Shown: piece after piece, positions 34,902-46,088 of the stretch
Layout: each line of letters opens with the position of its first letter
How positions within the stretch are numbered: position 1 is the first letter of the stretch
Origin: Lindgomyces ingoldianus
Taxonomy: Eukaryota > Ascomycota > Dothideomycetes > Pleosporales > Lindgomycetaceae
NCBI RefSeq assembly: GCF_010093535.1
Contig: NW_022985200.1
Span: 216,107-280,106 of the forward strand
Length of the DNA stretch: 64,000 nucleotides
Reading direction: 5' to 3'
Notes under the pieces: generated by a model
Told to the model about the DNA's origin: nothing
Seen by the model: only the letters and a program-made list of their open reading frames with translations
The model's database searches: none
Position numbers and translations under genes: made by a program

Positions 34902-36457
34902 ATGGCGACCAACTCCCCCTATACCGTCCCCCTCTTGATCAACGGTAAAGAAGTCACCACGTCTAACGCCTTCCCTGTAATCTCTCCCTCCACCCACAAA
35001 ACCATCTGGAACTCCTCCTCGGCCTCCCTCGAGGACGTCTCATCTGCCATTTCCGCTGCACGATCGGCGTTCCCTTCTTGGTCCAAGACAAAGCCGGCGT
35101 TTCGTCGCAACATCTTGCTCAAGGCAGCCGATATCTTGCAATCGCGAACCGAGGAATGTGGGAATTATATGATGCAGGAGACAGGTGCGGAAAAGCTGTT
35201 CAGTGCAGGTTTCAATGTACCGCTTACAGGGGAGATGCTGAGGGACGTTGCGGGGAGGATTAGTGGGGTTATGGGGTCAATACCAGTGTGTGCGGAAGAG
35301 GGGACCAGCGCATTAGTGGTGAAGGAGCCATGGGGTGTGGTGCTTGGGATTGCGCCTTGGTAAGTCCTCAGAGTGCCTGTTAGTTAAAGCTCATAATATC
35401 TAGGAATGCTCCCTATATCCTCGGAATGCGGGCGGTTCTCTACGCTTTGGCTGCCGGGAACACCTGCATTCTAAAGGGCTCTGAGCTCTCACCCCGCTGT
35501 TTCTGGGCCATCGGATCCGTCCTGACCGAAGCTGGTCTTCCACCAGGCGTTTTGAACATCCTCTACCACCGACCTCAAGATGCGGCTCAAATCACCACGA
35601 CTCTCATCGAGCACCCGGCAATAAAGAAGATCAATTTCACTGGCTCGACGGCGGTGGGTCGTATCATCGCACAAACTGCCGGGAAGAACCTGAAACCCGT
35701 TTTGCTGGAACTTGGAGGCAAGGCGAGCGCCATCGTCCTCGAAGATGCGGATTTGAAGAAGGCGGCGTCGCAATGTGCGCTTGGTGCTTTCTTGCATTCT
35801 GGTCAGATATGCATGGCGACAGAACGAATCCTTGTGCATAGAGACATCAAAGCACAATTCATCGAGGCCTTCAAAGGTGCAACTGAAGCCCTCTTTGGTA
35901 GCGAAAAACCAGCACCTGTTCTCATTGCATCTGCCGGCGTCCACAAGAATAAACGCTTGATCTCTGAGGCTGTGAAGGCTGGTGCTAAAGTCGTTCATGG
36001 CGACCATGAGAAGGATGAAGCGCACCCAGAGATAAATGAGGTTTCGAAGACAAGGATGAGACCAATCATCGTGGATTGCGTCAATAAAGATATGGAGCTC
36101 TACCACACGGAATCATTCGGGCCCTCAGTTTCCATTATCGAGATTTCGAACGAGGAGGAAGCAATGCAGATTGCGAACGACACTGAGTACGGCCTCTCTG
36201 GGGCCGTGTTCACCGAGAATCTGGCAAGGGGACTGAGAATTGCCAAGCGGATTGAGAGTGGGTTAGTTGGCTTGGAGAGTCCGGTTGAAATAGCATACTG
36301 ATTCAAGTGCAGGGCAATCCACATCAACGCAATGACAGTGCACGACGAAACGAATTTGCCGCACGGTGGTACCAAGATGAGTGGTTGGGGACGCTTCAAT
36401 GGAAATTGGGGAATCGAAGAGTTCCTAAGAATAAAGACGATTACCTACCAGGAGTAG
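34902..36457 (+). CDS. aldehyde dehydrogenase (NAD(P)-dependent, ALDH superfamily)
   Basis: Three exons (34902-35359, 35404-36261, 36313-36457) with introns of 44 bp (GTAAGT...TAG) and 51 bp (GTTAGT...CAG) give 486 aa, a normal ALDH length. ALDH enzymes oxidise aldehydes to acids. Landmarks: APWNAPY spanning the first splice (oxyanion Asn154), ILKGSE (Lys177, cofactor), FTGSTAVG (Gly233-Ser234, Rossmann loop), LELGGK (general base Glu255), GQIC (catalytic Cys289) and a C-terminal end GWGRFNGNWGIEEF. The Asn-Lys and Glu-Cys spacings (23 and 34) match ALDH2. Without splicing intron 2 the frame would stop at SPVEIAY. By resemblance it falls near fungal salicylaldehyde/vanillin-type dehydrogenases, but the substrate is inferred. 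No signal peptide is seen, so it is probably cytosolic. It shows no RIP although it sits between RIPped transposons. Confidence 0.93.
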
Positions 36458-37037
36458 ATCCGCCCAAGTCGAGATCTAGGGTCCAAATTTTAGGCAGGTT
36501 CCTTTAAAATGAACTTTCTTTAAAAAAATATGTTATGAAATACCGCATGTTAGCATTTGTAGTGCAACATTCCCTAGATCCTAATGCTCTGCAATGGAGA
36601 TAAGATTCCTCTAAACATTCCTTCTAATTCTAGCAAGAAGTTTAATAGACTATATTCAACCTGATCATGTCCTGTCGTGGGTGGTGGCCCGGGAGAGAAC
36701 AGTCGAAAAGCAAGCTCTATTATTTCGCGATTACGGTTTTTAACTTGTGAAATACAAACCCCTCAAAACTCATTTACTGTAGCACGAGCTCCAACCCTTC
36801 CACCACACTCTCTACAACTTGCCACTAAGCCTCGTGATTTAAAACACTATCTATATTAGCATTTTATAATTAAAGCTGTAAATAACAGTTTTTTATAAAT
36901 ACTTAATATTTACTTTAATATTTTTACAAAACTACTAGAGTTAGCAGCAAGCTAATAATTAAGAATAAGAAGTACCTACATCTTCTGTTAGTTACAATGC
37001 CTAAGCTTGTTTAACTTAGCTTGTTTTATAATAGCAA
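36458..37037. other. non-coding flank of the aldehyde dehydrogenase
   Basis: No gene is recognisable. GC content falls from about 36840 onward, marking the edge of the gene island. Short open frames here lack any family resemblance. Confidence 0.5.
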
Positions 37038-37347
37038 GTGGTTACTACTAAAATAATAATAGCAAGTGTTGTTACTAGTAAAATTAATAACGTTAAGCCT
37101 TCTCTAGGTACACTGCGCAAACAGCTTATCCTAAGAAGATATGTAAAGTTTTACAATGTAAGAGGTATTAAGCAGGAAGCACAAGGTACAGAGAGGGAAT
37201 ATAGGAGAGGGGAGGCAACAAGAGTAAACCTTAGAGTTAGAGGCAGAGGTATAGAGGCTAAGGAGCTGATATACACTATGCTAAGCTCTTAGGTGTCTGT
37301 AATGGCGCAGGCAAGACAATGGGTCTAAACGCGGTAGGAATTCACTT

Positions 37348-37590
37348 AGAGGCATATAGAAGTGCGTGGGGACTTCATAACCTAGGATTTCCATTAACAC
37401 CTATAGGCTTTGTATAAAAGAATATTAGAAAACTACTAAGCTAGCTAAGGGGAGAGGTGCAACTAAATACTTAGGGGAATAGAGGTAACTGCGGGGGACA
37501 GGGTTGAGTCAGGGTCGGAGCCGATACAGGGATCCTTCGGATAGGTTCCGAGCGACCCGAGATGGAACGATTCATGAGAATTGTTCCTGT
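37348..37590 (+). repeat. left arm of a ~240 bp inverted repeat
   Basis: The sequence around AACACCTATAGG-CTTTGTATAAAAG and GGTGCAACTAAATACTTAG recurs inverted at 39845-40095. The outer part ends in an imperfect palindrome (GGAACGATTCATG...GTTCC, about 37564-37587). The left arm is GC-richer and little mutated; the right arm is RIPped. It is probably two copies of an unrecognised repeat in opposite orientation. Confidence 0.65.
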
Positions 37591-37591
37591 G

Positions 37592-38680
37592 TCACAGTCA
37601 ACTTAGACATGTCTCGGACTCTCTCTAGAGAGCCCTTGGCCCGGCCTTAGACACATAACATTCTGTTATATACTCTAGTACATATATATACATATCCTCT
37701 TATAAACCTCTAAGACTTTAAAAACTATTAAAAACATAGTTAAACTAAACATAAAACCTTTTTAGTTACACTAAATAAAAATTAATTAATTTTTTTATTA
37801 TATTAAGCTCTCTAGGTTTTAGCACTTTAAAAAGTACTAGTTAGCTCTCTATTAGCTATTTAGAGTAACTGTTAGTAATAGAGGTAAACATAATACACTG
37901 TAGTACCTTTCTAGAGTTAGCTTAAACTAGTTCTACTACTATTCTAGTATAACTTTTAACTAATAAAGTGTTTATATAATTACTTTTTATAAAAGCTTTA
38001 AAAGCTAAAATTTATTAAGCTTTTAAATAAGCTTAAATTTCTTTTATAACTTTTAGCTTATTTTTTAAAACTACTTTAAATTAAGTTTAATTTTAAGCTA
38101 GTATAAATAAGATTTTAAGTTAGCTACTTAAAGTTTAATTTTTTTTTTAAAGCTTAGCTTTTTAAAGAAGTTTCTAACTCTATAGTAAGTAAATACTTAA
38201 GTAAGAGAAATAAAAAGTATTTAAAAATACATAAACTTTTTAAAAAACTTTACTACTTAAACTTAATAAATTATTAACTAGATTAAGGTTAAAGTTTAGA
38301 AAAATCTAATTAGTTATGCTATTAATAACAGCACTATTAAAACTTAGGCTTAGCTTTATATTAAAGTACATAAGCTTACCTAAGACTTTCTTCTAACATA
38401 GTATAAAAACTAGGGTTGCTGTTTACTATGCAACCTTTTAGCTCTAGTAATAGTAATTACTATAGTAATCTAGTTGTTACTATTTACTAAAAATAGTATA
38501 AAAGTATAACATAAGTCTTAATTAGCTATTTAAAATTTATAGCACTTTTAACTTTATTTTTATTATTTTACTTAGACTACTATATTTAGATAAGCTTAGT
38601 AAACTAAGTAAAATAATTTAACTAAATAAACTAATCTAACTAAATAATTTAAATAATCTAAACAAACTTAATAACTTAAG
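37592..38680. other. AT-rich decayed repeat, unrecognised
   Basis: The stretch opens with TGTCACAGTCAACTTAGACA and has TATA-like sequence near 37690, which would fit the start of an LTR, but no partner LTR is visible. The rest is RIP-saturated and I cannot assign a family. Confidence 0.35.
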
Positions 38681-38810
38681 TCAACTAAGTAACTTAAATA
38701 ACTTAAATAATTAAATAACTTAAATAAACTAAGTAACTTAAATAAACTAAGTAACTTAAATAAACTAAGTAACTTAAATAAACTAAGTAACTTAAATAAA
38801 CTAAGTAACT
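38680..38810. repeat. 18 bp tandem repeat at a gap edge
   Basis: About five clean copies of an 18 bp unit (AAACTAAGTAACTTAAAT), preceded by degenerate ones, run into the assembly gap, so the true array length is unknown. Confidence 0.9.
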
Positions 38811-38870
38811 NNNNNNNNNNNNNNNNNNNNNNNNNNNNNNNNNNNNNNNNNNNNNNNNNNNNNNNNNNNN
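38811..38870. other. assembly gap (60 N)
   Basis: This run of N is bounded on the left by the 18 bp tandem array and probably reflects collapse of the repeat. Confidence 0.99.
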
Positions 38871-39844
38871 TATTGTAACTAGAGACGCTAGTAGTACTTT
38901 TATTTTCTAACTCTTCTAACTCTTCTCTATCTTCTATATTTATTTTTTGTTTTTGTTTTCCTTTAGAACTACTAGGTAAGGTATAATTATAATAAAGTTG
39001 CTTTTTACTATAAGAATAGAAATAGCAATTATAAACATATCTACTAACTAAATATAGTATAAAATATATATCTTTTTAACAATAATTTTTTTACTTAAAC
39101 TAAAATTATAATATAATATAAATAAAGTTAGTAATATTAATAAGTAGGATAACTTTAGTAAAGTAAATATATATGTTAAATAGTATTATATAGCGTTATT
39201 ATATATTATTATTATATATATTATAGTTGTTTACATTATAGTAATTACTTGTTAACGTTTTTTTTAGCTTATATAGTTTTTTTTTAAATAAAAAAGCTTT
39301 ATATATTGCTAGAGACATAAGAATTATTATATACTATTATAATAATTATTACTTTTACTACTTAAAATCTTTTTCTATAAAATATCTATTTATAGAAATA
39401 GTAATTACTACGTACCTCTATAGTAATTACTAAGTAATTACTATTACTAAAAAGTAGCAACTCTAATAAATACTACTATTACTTTTAGAACATAGACTAA
39501 TGTTATAATATCTTACCTTAACTTTTCTATTGCTAGGCGCCTTCTACAAGTAACAGGTTTCTTTATAGAGTAGAAGAGGAGTAGAAGAAGAGAGGTATAG
39601 GTGGTGACTACTAGGTTATATGATGCTTCAACTTACAACAGTACCTAGAGTGTGTACAGTCCTCTATACAATCCTCGCAGAGTATTAATAGAAGAAGGAG
39701 GAGGAATGTAAGAAGAGACAGGAGGTAAAAAGAGAGTAAGATAACTAATGTGTTTATTCTATTGTAAGTAGAAGAATAGTCTTCACATGCTTTTAGCTAG
39801 AAAAGATATTAGATATATTGCTATACTTAGAAAGGTAATTAATG
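38871..39844. other. AT-rich region with a purine-rich block
   Basis: No gene is seen. 39530-39780 is less AT-biased, with runs of AGAAGAGG/AGGAGGAGG on the plus strand, and could be part of an unrecognised element. Confidence 0.35.
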
Positions 39845-40095
39845 TAAGAATTCGCTTGAATTGTTCTATTTAAAGTTACCTAGCGAACCTTATACCTAAA
39901 GGTTCCTTGTATCTGCTTTAACTCTGCCCTGCTCTCTGCTATACCTCTATTCCTCTAAGTATTTAGTTGCACCTATTCTCTTAGCTAGCTAAGTAGTTTC
40001 CTAATATTCTTTTATACAAGGCCTATAGGTGTTGATAATATTCCTAGGTTACTAAGTTTTTACATACTTCTATATGCTTTTAAGTAGATTTAAAC
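39845..40095 (-). repeat. right arm of the ~240 bp inverted repeat
   Basis: The reverse complement matches 37348-37590, including AACACCTATAGG and GGTGCAACTAAATACTTAG, with differences mainly of the RIP type. Confidence 0.65.
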
Positions 40096-40160
40096 TATAT
40101 TTAAACCTATTATCTTACCTATGCTGTTATATTATATTAAAAAACTTACTTTTACTAGTA

Positions 40161-42026
40161 ACGTACTTCACAGGCAAGTTGCTTACACACCTAAGTTACT
40201 TACTTTTACTAAGACCCTACTACACTACTTTTTTTACACTAATGCATTCCTAACAACACTACTTAGACATGTTAAAGGAATATTAAATGTAGCTTACACT
40301 TTAAGCTTTTAAATAAAACATAATACTTTCTAAGTAACATACTACAGCTATTTATAGAGTCTTTTAAAAGATAATAAGTAACTAACACACTAGACAACCT
40401 TTCTAAGCTAATTATACAGCTAACTTATAAAAGCTAGATAATAATAAAAAGCAGGTAATTATTTAGCACATACTTAAGCTAGATGCGTAAGGATTTCCCC
40501 CCTAGCTAGTAGCTGTAGCTAATATAGCTAATTCTTTACACACTAAGTATAATATAAGCTATGTTAGCATAAACTAGCGTAATATATTTATTAAGTGTTA
40601 CTTAAAGCTTAAAGTAAAGTTTAAGTATAACTATAACTATAAAAAAGCTTTTTATAAAAATTTTATAGTAATTTAAAGCTAGTTTAACCTTATAAAGAAT
40701 ATTAAAGCTAAGTATAGTATTTAGAATAATAACATATACAACTTTAATAAAATAAGGTTTATAATAGGCTAAATATTTACTAAAGTAGTTGTTATAGGTT
40801 TAGAGAGATAAGGATAGCTAAAAGTAGTCTAGCTAGGTAACTAGAAGTAGATAACAGCTATTTAGGGCATTAATGCTAAAAAGTAAGCTATTCTGCTTTT
40901 TATTATTTTTTAAAGTAGTAACTACTTTTTAAACTAGTATAAGAAAAAAAATCTACTTTAAAATTAAGTTATTATAATCTTTAAATATAGCTAGACTACT
41001 AATTAGCTTAGTTTAGACTAGTTAAAGCACTTTAACGCGCATATAAAGAAGTGTACTGTTAGCAGCTACTATCTGCTAGTTATTAATAGCTATAAGAGCT
41101 ATAACTTACTTTATTTTTAATAATATTATCAAGATAATAAAATTATTACTATTTATATACTTTTTTACTTATTACACCTTTTATAGCTACTTAATGTAAG
41201 TTGTTTTACTTCTTTAAAAAAGGTATATAAGCACTAAGCTAAAAACTTTATACATAACTAAATTACTTATATTATAAAAATAAAGTTCTTACTATGCTTT
41301 AAAGTAGCCTATAATGCTATAATTACTTTTAGTAATATTTAAAAAAAGTTTTAAAGCACTAGATTAGTTCCTTTTAACTTATAATAAGTTATAATAAGCC
41401 TTAATATAAAGTTACGCACTTTATTACTACTACTACTTATATATAATAAGCCCTAGTAGTTATAAACTCTAAGTAATACTTTAAAACTTAAGTTATAATT
41501 AATACTTATAAAAATAAAAATTTAAAAGCATATAAATAGTTTACTAACTTTTATAGTTAAAGTGTTTAAAAAGGTTTTAAAAAGGGCAGTAATAATTACA
41601 CATAAGCTAGTGTTAGTGTAATAAGAAATTACTAAGCTTTAAGTAGCTAATAAGGCTACTATAGAATATAAATTATATAAAAGAAAGTAAATTAAAGTAA
41701 AAAAAACTTTAATAATTTAAAAAAGCTTACACTTAACAGCTTTAAAAGAGTTTAGGGCGCACAGTAATAAGAAGAAAGTAAAAAAGTAAGTGTAAGCTAA
41801 AGTAAGTAAGCTATTCTAAAGGCGCTATAGACAGTGCAATTAGACTAAGCATAACACATAAACATGTAAGCAAGAAGCAGAAGTAGTATCTAAATAATAT
41901 TCTAGGCTGTACTGTACTATATAGTGCTAGAGCGGGTTGTTATAGGCTATAATAGAGTTTGTTAGGGTGGGGTCTTAGCAAAAGTAAGCAACTTAGGTGT
42001 GTAAGCAACTCGCCTGTGAAGTATGT
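40161..42026 (+). mobile_element. second full-length 1866 bp pogo/Fot1-type transposon, heavily RIPped
   Basis: TA flanks (40159-40160, 42027-42028) and both TIRs are present. The length is exactly that of the copy at 32715, with the same transposase landmarks in the same positions but more mutated (for example the LDVG-equivalent and zinc-knuckle regions at about 41190 and 41830). RIP here left no indels. Confidence 0.92.
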
Positions 42027-42028
42027 TA

Positions 42029-42624
42029 ACAACTTTATTAATAATATTATATTAATTTGTTATTTAACTATGTTTAAGCCTAAGATATATTTAATAAAGT
42101 TTAAGTTATAGTTTTTACATACTATTCTATTAAATTATTTAGTTATTATAAATAAAAATTTAAAAACCTTTTATCTTCTATAATTAAAATTACTTTTAGA
42201 AAGGTTATAAAAAGTGTTCTAAAGTAAAAATATAAAAACTACTAATAACTTATTAAAATTAAAAATAACTACTAATACCTAACTTTTAAACACTTTTAAG
42301 CTTTAGTATAAAGTTTACAACACACTCTACCTATAGCTAAGGTAAAATGCTTCTACTAAAGCTAAATAACTACTAACCTTAATAGTTAAACTTTTTTCTA
42401 TAAACTTAAAGCTAAAAACTTACTAAATTTAAAGTTAAACTATAGTACTAAAGCTTATAATAACTATATTACTTAATTAAAAGTATAAATTAAGTAGCTA
42501 ACCTAATTAAAAACTATTAGTTTTAATTAACTTTTACTATACTAATAGTAAAAGACTTTTTAAGCCTTTTTTTTAGCTTTTACAAGCTACTTTACTAGAT
42601 GCACACCTAAAATTAAAAACTCTA
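42029..42624. other. AT-rich relic between two pogo copies
   Basis: This is RIP-saturated sequence. If stops are read through, the plus strand gives a Lys/Leu-rich protein-like pattern around 42150-42600, but I recognise no family. Confidence 0.3.
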
Positions 42625-43257
42625 TAACGTACTCTATAGACAAGTTGCTTACACACCTAAGTTGCTTACTTTTACTAGAACTCTACTAAACTACTCTTCT
42701 TACACTAATGCATTTCTAACAACACTACTTAAACATGCTAAAAGAATATTAGATATAGCTTATACTTTAAGCTTTTAAGTAAAACATAACACTCTTAGAG
42801 CAGCATACTATAGCTATGTATAGAGTTTTTTAAAAAATAATAAATAACTAACGCGTTAAATAACTTTTATAAGCTAATTTTATAGCTACCTTATAAAGGC
42901 TAGGTAATAATAAAGAGCAGGTAATTATTAAGCATATACTTAAACTATATGTGTAAAATTTTTCTTCTTAGCTAGCAGCTATAGCTAATATAGCTAATTA
43001 TTTACACACTAAGCATAACCTAGGCTATGTTAGCATAAACTAGTTTAGTATGTTTATAAAGTGTTATTTAAAGCCTAAAGTAACGTTTAAGTGTAAGTAT
43101 AACTATAAAAAAGCTTTTTATAAGAATTCTAAAGTAATTTAAAAGTAGTTTAGCCTTATAAAGAATATTAAAGCTAAGTATAGTATCTAGAATAATAACA
43201 TATATAACTTTAATAAAATAGACTTTATAAGAAGCTAGATATTTACTAACTATATGT

Positions 43258-43571
43258 TACAGTCCACGCGTAGACTAGACAGGACCCCTGCGACAAGCCC
43301 CACTGCCTAAACAATCAGGTGTGGAAACCCTTTATGCTTGAATAGGAAGAACCGGGGCAGCTAGACCTAGACTAGGGAGAGCAGCTATTTAAGAGATGCG
43401 TTGTCTAATAAGGAAACGCCTGCAAGACTGCAAGACTTAGCAAGGCTAAAAACTACAAGAACTACAAGCGTTGCTATATATATAACACTATAAAAGATTA
43501 ACTTTTAGAAAGTGTAGTTAATATTTAGTTTATTTTTATATAGACTAACTAGCATTCTAGCTTTTTAACAA
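43258..43571 (+). repeat. truncated gypsy-1-related LTR
   Basis: The fragment begins TGTTACAGTCCACGCGTAGA and shares motifs in order with the gypsy-1 LTR (AATAAGGAAACGCCTGCAAG against its counterpart; TAGTTAATATTTAGTTTATT; AGCATTCTAGCTTTTTAACA) but breaks off before the LTR end. Its first ~240 bp are not RIPped. It is a related but distinct LTR subfamily. Confidence 0.65.
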
Positions 43572-44453
43572 GCTATAAGCACTAAACAACTTTTATAAGC
43601 TAATTCTATAGCTAAATTATAAAGGCTAGGTAATAAAAAAAAGCAGGTAATTATTAAGACTATACTTAAGCTATATGCGTAAGGAATTTCCTCTTAAATA
43701 GCATTTATAGCTAATATAGCTAATTCTTTACACACTAAGCATAATCTAGGCTATGTTTACATAAACTAGCGTAGTATATTTATAAAGTGTTATTTAAAGC
43801 TTAAAGTAAAGTTTTAAGTATAAGTATAGTTAAAAAATATTTAGCTAATTATAAAGCCTATTTTACTAAAGTTATATGTGTTATTATTCTAGATGCTATA
43901 CTTAGCTTTAATATTCTTTATAAGGCTAAACTTACTTTAAATTACTTTAGAACTTTTATAAAAGGCTTTTTTATAATTATACTTACACTTAAATATTACT
44001 TTAAGCTTTAAATAACACTTTATAAACATATAAGGCTAGTTTATGCTAACATAGCCTAGATTATGCCTAGCGCGCAAAGAATTAGCTATATTAGCTATAA
44101 ATACTATTTAAGAGAAAATTTTTTACGCATATAGCTTAAGTATTATCTTAATAATTACCTACTTTTTTTTAATTACCTAGCCTTTATAATTTAGCTGTAA
44201 AATTAGATTATAAAAGTTGTCTAGTGCTATAGTTATTTATTATCTTTTATAGAACTTTATATATAGCTGCAGCATGTTTTTTTAAAAGTTTTATATCTTA
44301 TTTAAAATCTTAGAGTGTAAGCTATATATAATGTTCTTTTAGCATGTCTAAGTAGTGTTGTTAGAAATGCATTAGTGTAGAAAATGTAGTTTAGTAGAGT
44401 CTTAGTAAAAGTAAGCAACTTAGGTGTGTAAGCAACTTGCTTGTAAAGTACAT
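43572..44453. mobile_element. partial palindromic pogo derivative
   Basis: The sequence starts inside the left arm of the 1100 bp palindrome and runs through loop and complete right arm to the TIR (GTACAT from GTACGT, TA follows). The outer ~220 bp of the left arm are missing at the junction with the LTR fragment. Confidence 0.7.
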
Positions 44454-44789
44454 TAATATAAATTATATAAAAAAAAGTAAATTAAAGTAAAAAAAAAACA
44501 TTAATATTATAAAAAAGTTTAAAGTGTATAGTAATAAGAAAAAAGAAAAGAAGTAACTGTAAGCTAAAGTAAGTAAGCTATCTTAAAGGCGCTGTAGACA
44601 GTGTAATCAGACTAGTTATAACGCGCAAATGTGTAAGCAAGAAGTAGTATCTAAATAATATTCTAGGCTGTACTATACTATATAGTGCTAGAGCAGGTTG
44701 TTATAGGCTATAATAGAGTTTGTTAGGGTGTAGTCTTAGCAAAAGTAAGCGACTCACGTGTGTAAGCAACTCGCCTGTGAAGTACGTTA

Positions 44790-45577
44790 TTTTATATAAA
44801 GTTAAAATAATTAACTAGCTTTTATATTTCTTAAACCCTAACTCTATTAAACATCTTTAGTAAATTCTAAAGTGAAAAAGTTGTTAAGCTTTACTTAAAG
44901 CTTAAAAATTAAGAATTTAAAGTAATTAATAAAAAAGTTATTAGCTATATATAAAACACTTAAAGGTACATTCTCTAAGCTATAGTTAAAAATCTTATTA
45001 AAAGCGGACCTAAAAGAATCTAAGCTGTTATTAAAGTCTAAAGCTAGTAGATAAAGTATTAAAATAAAAAACGTGTATTTAGTTTATATAAACTCTACCT
45101 ATATGCTAGTTTATATAAAAACAAAGCAATTTAAAAGTTGTAGAAAAGTGTACACAAACATTTACAAAGGCACTATAGGCTTGTTTATACTAACATAGTT
45201 TAGATTACACTTATTATATAAAGAATTAGCTATATTAGTAATAGCTATATGTTAAAAAAATATTATATAGCTATGTTAAGTATAACTATAGTAAATTATT
45301 ATATATTTTTTAGTCTTATCTAGCTTTTTTAATCTAGGCGTGTAATCTACTTGTAAAGACTGTCTTGCGCATTAATTACTTACTGTTGTATAAAAGATGT
45401 TGTAAAAAGCTATAGCATATTATAAAGTAATTCTTACATTTTATTCAACAGCCTAAAGCAGAAGCTGTACTCTAGCTTTTTTAAAGATTCTAAATAGTAT
45501 TGCTGTTAAAGCATTGTAATGTTAAGGTAGTTTTAGTAGGGTTTTACTAGAGTGGCTGGCACACCTGTGAGGTACGT
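44790..45577 (-). mobile_element. decayed pogo-type element with a third TIR type
   Basis: The right end reads GTGGCTGGCACACCTGTGAG then GTACGT and TA (45578-45579). From about 45120 to 45577 the reverse complement resembles the pogo N-terminal region (AGCTATATTAG, TTGTTTATACTAACATAG). No left end is recognised. The part 44790-45120 is RIP-saturated and unassigned. Confidence 0.5.
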
Positions 45578-45579
45578 TA

Positions 45580-45648
45580 TACTGTTATGCAATGTTGTTG
45601 CACAGGCGTTTTAGTGGGGATGCTGCGGCGCTCACCTATGGAACACGT
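45580..45648. mobile_element. terminus of a fourth TIR type
   Basis: A GC-rich end GCTGCGGCGCTCACCTATGG is followed by AACACGT and TA (45649-45650), resembling the ACGT-TA termini of the pogo family but with another core. No partner end is seen. Confidence 0.35.
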
Positions 45649-45650
45649 TA

Positions 45651-46088
45651 TAGATTAGATAAAGTGATCTACTTAGTATTTTCTTTTTATATTACAGAGC
45701 CTAGCACTTTTTTGCTTATTTTTTCATATTGGCACTAAAGTAAATATGTTTTTTTTCTTTTTGCCTTCTAATCTCCCTCCGTTCCACACGGATCCTCTGG
45801 CTTGATCACCCAGGACGATCCTGCTACCCGGTCGAGGGTAGACATGTATAGACTACCTCCACCCTTCTTAACCTTCTCCCTTCCCTCTGACCATAGTTCC
45901 CGCCACTAGCATAGGAGCAACCGTACTAGTAGGTGAGGTACTGACTTAACAGTTAGTGGAGTTAGAATAGTTAAAAGTTCACGCGTTGTGGAGAGTTGAT
46001 GGGGTGGACAGCTTGCTTGTTAACGTACTTTATCTCTAAGTTTACTTTCCTAGAAAAGCTTCCACACTGATTCTGCATCGTTTATAAT
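45651..46088. other. non-coding edge of the second gene island
   Basis: GC content rises at about 45770. An ACGTACTTTATCTC preceded by TA at about 46023 could be a worn pogo end. No gene is seen; this is the 3' flank of the nicotianamine synthase gene. Confidence 0.4.

Larger units (their letters stand above)
42627..44787 (+). mobile_element. composite pogo-type element with nested fragments
   Basis: The outer element begins ACGTACTC (TA at 42625-42626) and ends at a TIR (TA at 44788-44789). Its 5' ~630 bp (to the TGF region) are followed by an LTR fragment (43258-43571), then a partial palindromic element (43572-44453), then the pogo 3' end with zinc-knuckle region (44456-44787). The middle of the transposase is missing. 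Confidence 0.75.

Noticed and set aside
35489..36106. A 205-codon minus-strand frame opposite the aldehyde dehydrogenase
   Set aside because: It is a shadow of the real exon, which has all ALDH motifs and correct splicing.
37038..37292. An 84-codon frame (MVTTKIIIASVV...)
   Set aside because: It is short, basic, without family resemblance or promoter, in the AT-rich margin of the island; left unannotated as probable chance.
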